NCBI GenBank assembly: GCA_021770245.1
Contig: JAETRI010000002.1
Span: forward strand, 1 to 64,000
Origin: Lachnospiraceae bacterium
Lineage (GTDB): Bacteria > Bacillota > Clostridia > Lachnospirales > Lachnospiraceae
Direction of reading: 5' to 3'
DNA: 64,000 nt
Below the pieces are notes generated by a model. The model ran no database searches. It worked only from the letters and a program-made list of their open reading frames with translations, and was not told where the DNA came from. A program made the position numbers and the translations under genes. The stretch's first letter is position 1. Every line of letters begins with the position of its first letter. This document shows positions 59,833 through 64,000 of this stretch, piece after piece.

Positions 59833-60483
59833 ATGAAAAGAATATTGTGCTTCGGGGATTCCAATACCTGGGGACAGATCCCGCCTGACCGCGGCAGATA
59901 CTCCTATGAGGAGCGATGGACGGGGGTTATGGCACGGATCCTGGGAGAAGGATTTCAGGTTATTGAAAACGGTATCTGTGGAAGGACATCGGTATGGGAG
60001 GACCCCTTGCTGCCCTCGCGCAACGGACTGGTTGGCCTTGGGGAAGCGCTTTTATCCCAGGGGCCCCTTACTCTGCTCATCCTCAGCCTGGGAACGAACG
60101 ACCTCAAGTACGGAAGTCCGGTTCAGGCTGCGGAGGGCGTACGGAGGCTTGTGGAATTGGCCCGGAACGCGGATAATCTGCTGAAACCCGTCGGTTCCAT
60201 ATTTCCGCAGGGATGCAGGATTCTGATCCTCTCGCCGGTTTCGCTGCATAGAGAGATTGCACGGGTTTCGCCTGACTCATCCCTCAGCGGACAGTATGAT
60301 TCTTCCGTAAGACTGACGGCATGTCTGAGGCGGACGGCGGAAGAGACAGGGTCATCCTTTATGGATGCAGGCGGATTTGCCAAAGCATCGGATACAGACG
60401 GGATCCATATGGACGGACAGGATCATCTACGATTGGGATATGCCGTGGCGGATAAGGTACGGCATATCCTATGCGCGGAATAG
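59833..60483 (+). CDS. SGNH/GDSL-family esterase
   Basis: 216 residues. Catalytic blocks: I, LCFGDSNTWGQIPPD (Ser10); II/III, GICGRTSVWEDP and LGTNDLKYG; V, KASDTDGIHMDGQDHLRLG with the D-x-x-H pair. No signal peptide, so cytoplasmic. The layout resembles arylesterase/acetylesterases. In a sialate-type operon it may remove O-acetyl groups from imported sialic acid before aldol cleavage (inference). GGGGG precedes ATG 59833. Confidence 0.82.
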   Translation: MKRILCFGDSNTWGQIPPDRGRYSYEERWTGVMARILGEGFQVIENGICGRTSVWEDPLLPSRNGLVGLGEALLSQGPLTLLILSLGTNDLKYGSPVQAAEGVRRLVELARNADNLLKPVGSIFPQGCRILILSPVSLHREIARVSPDSSLSGQYDSSVRLTACLRRTAEETGSSFMDAGGFAKASDTDGIHMDGQDHLRLGYAVADKVRHILCAE

Positions 60484-60502
60484 AAAGAATAGGAGAAGCC
60501 TT

Positions 60503-61435
60503 ATGTGCAGATTTGAAATGCAGGCAATGACCGGAGTGATCGCGGCGATGATCACTTCGTATGACGAAAAGGAAAATATCGATGTGGGGCGGACGGAAGC
60601 GCTGGTTGACTTTCTTCTGGACCGGGGGATCGACGGATTCTATTTGACAGGCAGTACGGGAGAAGGTTTTCTGATGACCCAGGAAGAACGGAAGCTGGTG
60701 GTGGAAACGGTGATAAAACGTGTATCCGGGCGCAGGCCTGTGATCGTACATGTGGGTGACATCGGGACCCGTAAATCGATAGAGCTGGCACGCCATGCCT
60801 ACGTGGCAGGGGCGGATGCGGTCTCCTCCGTCCCGCCCTTTTACTGGCGTTTTAGTGAAAAGGATATTTATCATTATTATAAAGACATTTCCGAAGCGAC
60901 CCCGCTGCCCATGATCATATATAATGTACCTCTTGCGGGACTGCTGGGGACGGACCTCTTATTACGGCTTGCAGATCTCCCCAATATAAAGGGCCTTAAG
61001 TTTACCGGAAAGGACCATGACCAGATGGGACATCTGAAGGCGGAGCTGGGGAAGGACTTCCTCGTCTATTCCGGCTGTGATGAAATGGCATTTTCCGGAC
61101 TTTCCGTGGGAACGGACGGCCTTATCGGTTCTTTTTATAATGTGATGCCGGAAACCTTTAAACAGATCTATGCCTGCGTACGGGACGGGCGGATGGAGCA
61201 GGGAAGACGACTGCAGAGCATTGCCACGGAGATCATCTTGGAATGCACCAAATATGATTATCTTGCGCTGCTGCACAATATGATCGGGTGGCAGGGGGTA
61301 GACGCGGGATGGTCGCGCCGGCCTTTTCACAACTATGGAGAGGAAGAACTTTCGGACTTGAAGAAGAAGCTGCGTGCCATCCGTGACAGATTTCGGGTCT
61401 CTAAGGAGGAGGTCGGCTTTCTGGCCGCATTATAG
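60503..61435 (+). CDS. N-acetylneuraminate lyase-like aldolase (DapA/NanA family)
   Basis: 310 residues from ATG 60503, seven bases after GGAG; the frame extends upstream into the esterase gene without homology. Motifs: LTGSTGEGFLMTQEERK (carboxylate loop, residues 49-64), Tyr140 in MIIYNVPLAG and the Schiff-base Lys166 in GLKFTGKDHD. GSTGE plus L-A-G in place of the DHDPS T-T-G-E and N-R-T signatures favours the sialate lyase branch. It splits N-acetylneuraminate to N-acetylmannosamine and pyruvate. nanE and nanK are not in this window, so the assignment is not certain. Confidence 0.75.
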   Translation: MCRFEMQAMTGVIAAMITSYDEKENIDVGRTEALVDFLLDRGIDGFYLTGSTGEGFLMTQEERKLVVETVIKRVSGRRPVIVHVGDIGTRKSIELARHAYVAGADAVSSVPPFYWRFSEKDIYHYYKDISEATPLPMIIYNVPLAGLLGTDLLLRLADLPNIKGLKFTGKDHDQMGHLKAELGKDFLVYSGCDEMAFSGLSVGTDGLIGSFYNVMPETFKQIYACVRDGRMEQGRRLQSIATEIILECTKYDYLALLHNMIGWQGVDAGWSRRPFHNYGEEELSDLKKKLRAIRDRFRVSKEEVGFLAAL

Positions 61436-61466
61436 GAGGGCACATTTTCCCTTTGTTTCGCTTCCC

Positions 61467-61510
61467 GGGACAAACGCATGAACGCTCCAGTGCCCGTCTG
61501 CCGCCCCTGA
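61467..61510 (+). repeat. Family 4 repeat, copy 3
   Basis: GGGACAAACGCATGAACG with following bases matches the elements after rnhA and recU. It lies 32 bases beyond the stop of the NanA-like gene. Confidence 0.5.
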
Positions 61511-61532
61511 CCTGCCCGCTTTCAAATTTTCC

Positions 61533-61561
61533 TTGCTTTTCCGCCGCCGATATGCTATAGT
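61533..61561 (+). promoter_or_regulatory. Promoter of rplS
   Basis: TTGCTT (61533-61538), 17 bases, TATAGT (61556-61561). The untranslated leader would be about 70 bases. An L19 autoregulatory leader structure was not recognised. Confidence 0.7.
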
Positions 61562-61638
61562 ATATGCGTTGCGATAACGGGATGGTCCTCTGTTACGGGA
61601 ACATGTATTAAGAACATCCATGACGGTCAGGAGGAAAA

Positions 61639-61989
61639 ATGATGAACGATATCATCAGGGAAATCGAAGCGGGACAGTTAAAGCAGGAAGTTCCTGAATT
61701 CCGCGTAGGGGATACCGTAAAGGTATACGGCAAGATTAAGGAAGGAAACCGGGAAAGGATCCAGGTTTTTGAAGGAATCGTTATGAAGGCCCAGGGCGGC
61801 GGAAACAGGGCGACCTTCACCGTTCGGAAGACATCCAACGGCGTAGGCGTTGAGAAGACGTGGCCTCTGCATTCTCCCAACGTTGAGAAAGTGGAAGTTG
61901 TGAGAAAGGGTAAAGTAAGAAGGGCGAAGCTGAACTATCTGAGAGACAGAGTGGGTAAGAAAGCCAAAGTCAAAGAGCTGGTAAAATAA
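61639..61989 (+). CDS. rplS: 50S ribosomal protein L19
   Basis: 116 residues, full length. AGGAGG is immediately upstream; translation may begin at the first or the second of the two adjacent ATG codons. Conserved regions: [40 protein letters not shown] and [20 protein letters not shown]. It lies at the 30S-50S interface. It is a single-gene unit between its own promoter and terminator; rimM-trmD are not adjacent. Confidence 0.97.
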   Translation: MMNDIIREIEAGQLKQEVPEFRVGDTVKVYGKIKEGNRERIQVFEGIVMKAQGGGNRATFTVRKTSNGVGVEKTWPLHSPNVEKVEVVRKGKVRRAKLNYLRDRVGKKAKVKELVK

Positions 61990-62006
61990 TCAGATAAGGC
62001 ATGAGG

Positions 62007-62035
62007 GGGCAACTGTGGCTGCAGTTGCCCTTTTT
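62007..62035 (+). terminator. Intrinsic terminator of rplS
   Basis: GGGCAACTG (62007-62015) pairs perfectly with 62022-62030 around a 6-base loop and is followed by TTTTT. Confidence 0.9.
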
Positions 62036-62160
62036 CGCCAACATTTTCGTTCCCGTTCGGGGATTACAAAAAAGCGGCATCCGTCCGGCCCCGTCGGGTA
62101 TGGAAGGGAGGCTGGGGGATATTCGGACGCCTCTGTGGATATGGGGAATCGGATTTACAA

Positions 62161-62739
62161 ATGAGAAGAAATAAAGGGCTGAGCTTTTACAGAAAAAGAA
62201 AAAAAGTGAACACCGCCGTCCTCTCCGAGGTGATGAAGTATGTGACGGGAATCGCCATCTCCCTGTTTTTGGCTTATGTGATCGTCTACTTTGTGGGGAT
62301 GCGGACCAGCGTGATCGGCGTGTCTATGGAGCCGTCCCTTTATAACGGGCAGGAAGTTTTGATCAACCGGCTGGCCTATGAATTCGCCAAGCCTAAGACG
62401 GGGGACGTGATTGTATTCCTTCCCAACGGGAGCCACAATGCCCATTATTACGTGAAGCGTGTGGTGGCCTGCGGCGGCGATACGGTGTGGATTTCGGAAG
62501 GGATCCTGTATGTGAACGGAGAAGCGGCGGAAAATATCTATGACCTGATTGCGGACGCAGGCATTGCGGAGAACGAAATCCGGCTGGGAGAGGACGAGTA
62601 TTTCGTGCTGGGAGATAACTGCAATATCAGCGAGGACAGCCGTTCCGGGAATATCGGGCCGGTTTCCGGCGAACACATCGTCGGGAAGGCCTGGTTCCGC
62701 CTTCCGGTTTCCGGCAGCAATATGGGCCTGATTAAATAA
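62161..62739 (+). CDS. lepB: Signal peptidase I
   Basis: 192 residues. One N-terminal membrane segment (TGIAISLFLAYVIVYFVGM), catalytic Ser55 in VIGVSMEPSL and Lys99 in HYYVKRVVACGGD, then the GDN-type box (FVLGDNCNISEDSRSGNIG). It cleaves signal peptides on the outer face of the membrane. It lacks a clear Shine-Dalgarno site at 62161. A second paralogue begins after rbgA. Confidence 0.9.
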   Translation: MRRNKGLSFYRKRKKVNTAVLSEVMKYVTGIAISLFLAYVIVYFVGMRTSVIGVSMEPSLYNGQEVLINRLAYEFAKPKTGDVIVFLPNGSHNAHYYVKRVVACGGDTVWISEGILYVNGEAAENIYDLIADAGIAENEIRLGEDEYFVLGDNCNISEDSRSGNIGPVSGEHIVGKAWFRLPVSGSNMGLIK

Positions 62740-62756
62740 GAAGCAGAAGGAACAAG

Positions 62757-62830
62757 TTTGAAACTGCGTTTCAAACTCTTTATTGGTGGCAATATCATAG
62801 GCTATGCCTATGATATGCAAGGGTATATGC
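62757..62830 (+). repeat. Family 2 ~72-base repeat, third copy
   Basis: TTTGAAAC..GTTTCAAA (62757-62775), CTCTTTATTGGTGG, a 9-bp inverted repeat ATCATAGGC..GCCTATGAT, then GATATGCAAGGGTATA, the same order as at 19797. It ends immediately before the rbgA start. Confidence 0.75.
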
Positions 62831-62834
62831 ATTT

Positions 62835-63707
62835 ATGATCTATCAATGGTATCCCGGTCATATGACCAAAGCCAGGCGCGCCATGCAGGAGGATATCAGG
62901 CTGATCGATCTGATCATCGAACTCGTGGATGCGAGGATGCCTCTGGGCAGCAGAAATCCGGATATAGACGAGATGGGGAAGAATAAGGCCAGATTGGTTC
63001 TGCTAAACAAAGCGGATCTGGCCGATGCGGCATGCAATAAGGCCTGGATCCAATGGTTTTCGCAGAAAGGAATCAAGGCGCTTGAGATCAACGCCCGTTC
63101 CGGGCAGGGAATGAAGGCCATCCAGGGCGCGGTATCGGAGGTATGCAGGGAAAAAACAGAGCGGGATCGGAAAAGAGGGATCCAAAACCGCCCGGTCCGG
63201 GCCATGGTGGCGGGCATCCCCAACGTGGGGAAATCCACCTTCATCAATTCCTTTGCGGGAAAGGCCTGTACAAAGACGGGGAATAAGCCCGGGGTAACTA
63301 AGGGAAAGCAGTGGATCCGTCTGAATAAGGGGCTGGAGCTTTTGGACACACCGGGTATCCTTTGGCCCAAATTTGAGGATCAGACCGTGGGGATGCACCT
63401 GGCCTTTATCGGTTCCATGAATGATGAGATTGTGGTGATGGAGGAACTGGCTCTGGAGCTGATTTCTTATCTGCTCGCCCGTTATCCCGCTTCTTTGCAG
63501 GAGCGGTACGGCTTAGAGCCTGACGGTACGCCCCTCCGGATTCTGGAACAGGCGGCCGAATGCAGGAAATGTTATAAAAAGGGAGGAGAAGCGGATCTCG
63601 GCCGCGTTTCCCGGCTCATCATGGATGATTTCCGCGGCGGCAGGCTGGGAAGGATTTCTCTGGAATGGCCCGAGGCGGAAAATGAAGGAAAGGCTTGCGT
63701 GTTATGA
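62835..63707 (+). CDS. rbgA: Ribosome biogenesis GTPase RbgA (YlqF)
   Basis: 290 residues. Circularly permuted GTPase motifs: G4 LLNKADLAD, G5 INARSGQGM, G1 GIPNVGKSTFINSFAGK, G2-like GVTKGKQ, G3 LLDTPGILWPKFED, and a C-terminal RNA-contacting helical domain. N-terminal YQWYPGHMTKARR is diagnostic. It promotes a late step of 50S assembly. The ribosome binding region (AAGGG) comes from the family 2 repeat. Its TGA overlaps the next ATG. Confidence 0.95.
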   Translation: MIYQWYPGHMTKARRAMQEDIRLIDLIIELVDARMPLGSRNPDIDEMGKNKARLVLLNKADLADAACNKAWIQWFSQKGIKALEINARSGQGMKAIQGAVSEVCREKTERDRKRGIQNRPVRAMVAGIPNVGKSTFINSFAGKACTKTGNKPGVTKGKQWIRLNKGLELLDTPGILWPKFEDQTVGMHLAFIGSMNDEIVVMEELALELISYLLARYPASLQERYGLEPDGTPLRILEQAAECRKCYKKGGEADLGRVSRLIMDDFRGGRLGRISLEWPEAENEGKACVL

Positions 63708-64000
63708 AAAATGTGATCAAGGAAATCATAAGTACGATCGTCTACATTCTGGTGGTTCTGTTGGGAACCTGGGTGCTCATCACATTTGTGGGTCAGCGGA
63801 CTTCGGTGAGCGGAAGCTCCATGGAGCCTACGCTGCAGCATAACGACCAGCTGATCCTGGATAAGATATCCTATCGGTTCTCGGAGCCGCAGCGGTATGA
63901 TATTATCGTATTTCCTTTCCTGTATGAAGAGAAAACCTATTATGTGAAGCGGATCATCGGCCTGCCCGGAGAAACGGTGCAGATCGATGGGGAAGGGAAT
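63704..64000 (+). CDS. Second signal peptidase I (truncated by the window end)
   Basis: 99 residues are visible from ATG 63704, overlapping the rbgA stop. A membrane segment (TIVYILVVLLGTWVLITFVG), catalytic Ser39 in VSGSSMEPTL and Lys in YYVKRIIGLPGETVQI identify a LepB paralogue. The sequence continues beyond base 64000 in frame, with no stop. Duplicate signal peptidases flanking rbgA are seen in related Clostridia. Confidence 0.85.
   Translation, partial: MKNVIKEIISTIVYILVVLLGTWVLITFVGQRTSVSGSSMEPTLQHNDQLILDKISYRFSEPQRYDIIVFPFLYEEKTYYVKRIIGLPGETVQIDGEGN

Noticed and set aside
61562-61638. L19 autoregulatory leader
   Set aside because: I could not identify a conserved L19 leader fold in the short 5' region; a covariance search would be needed.

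Overview
The window looks like a chromosomal segment of a gut-type Lachnospiraceae (Clostridia, low-GC Gram-positive lineage, although most of this segment is GC-rich). The support is the gene set: short-form HisG with HisZ, RecU, RbgA/YlqF, the block of TIGR03960-type radical SAM protein, DUF2344 protein and RNase G, FadR-type GntR and LacI regulators over sugar ABC genes, lipoboxes, AGGAGG-type ribosome binding sites and sigma-A-type promoters. Nearly everything lies on the + strand. The exceptions are thioredoxin, a chemoreceptor with a flavin-binding lipoprotein, and a GntR regulator. No tRNA, rRNA, IS transposase or CRISPR array was seen.

Layout. 0.1-2.2 kb: cell-surface genes (membrane-anchored protein, secreted Ala/Thr-rich protein). 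2.3-15.4 kb: an AT-rich block of glycan-decorating enzymes (methyltransferases, GT-A glycosyltransferases, a radical SAM protein, a CBS/SGNH/CitC-like fusion, an RgpF-like protein), many carrying the same Rossmann-like accessory module. 15.4-25.4 kb: GC-rich continuation with two IspD/TarI-type cytidylyltransferases, an SDR, two TagF-type polyol-phosphate transferases, an RPE-like epimerase and a GatD/TarJ-like dehydrogenase, i.e. a teichoic-acid-like or phospho-polyol capsule system. 25.7-30.3 kb: Crp/Fnr regulator, thioredoxin, lipoproteins, a histidine-kinase remnant, chemoreceptor. 30.8-37.4 kb: AviRa-like rRNA methyltransferase, GreA, membrane MutS-like ATPase, RNase H, pseudouridine synthase, RecU, NUDIX. 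37.4-42.8 kb: hisZ-hisG-hisD-hisB-hisIE with a strong promoter. 43-49.6 kb: MATE exporter, rRNA/tRNA methyltransferase, radical SAM/DUF2344/RNase G. 49.7-55.1 kb: autoregulated LacI regulator, Old-Yellow-Enzyme-type reductase, a TIM-barrel/TolB fusion and a Gfo/Idh oxidoreductase. 55.3-61.4 kb: divergent GntR-controlled ABC importer, GDSL esterase and N-acetylneuraminate-lyase-like aldolase (sialic-acid-like catabolism). 61.5-64 kb: rplS, two signal peptidases and rbgA.

The most unusual structure is not a gene. Across the whole window, intergenic gaps are filled with short palindromic modules. Many begin exactly at a start codon preceded by its own Shine-Dalgarno sequence, so they form a hairpin over a mini-ORF (recurrent peptide M-x-N-K/R-P-D-G-L-F), and the last module supplies the ribosome binding site of the following real gene. 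They precede at least eight functionally unrelated genes, show compensatory base changes in their stems, and in one case the mini-ORF stop overlaps the start codon of hisIE. A pair of leaders before hisD and the 52-kb fusion gene also share a loop-to-RBS complementarity that could form a pseudoknot. This modular leader/repeat family is the best candidate for an undescribed system here.
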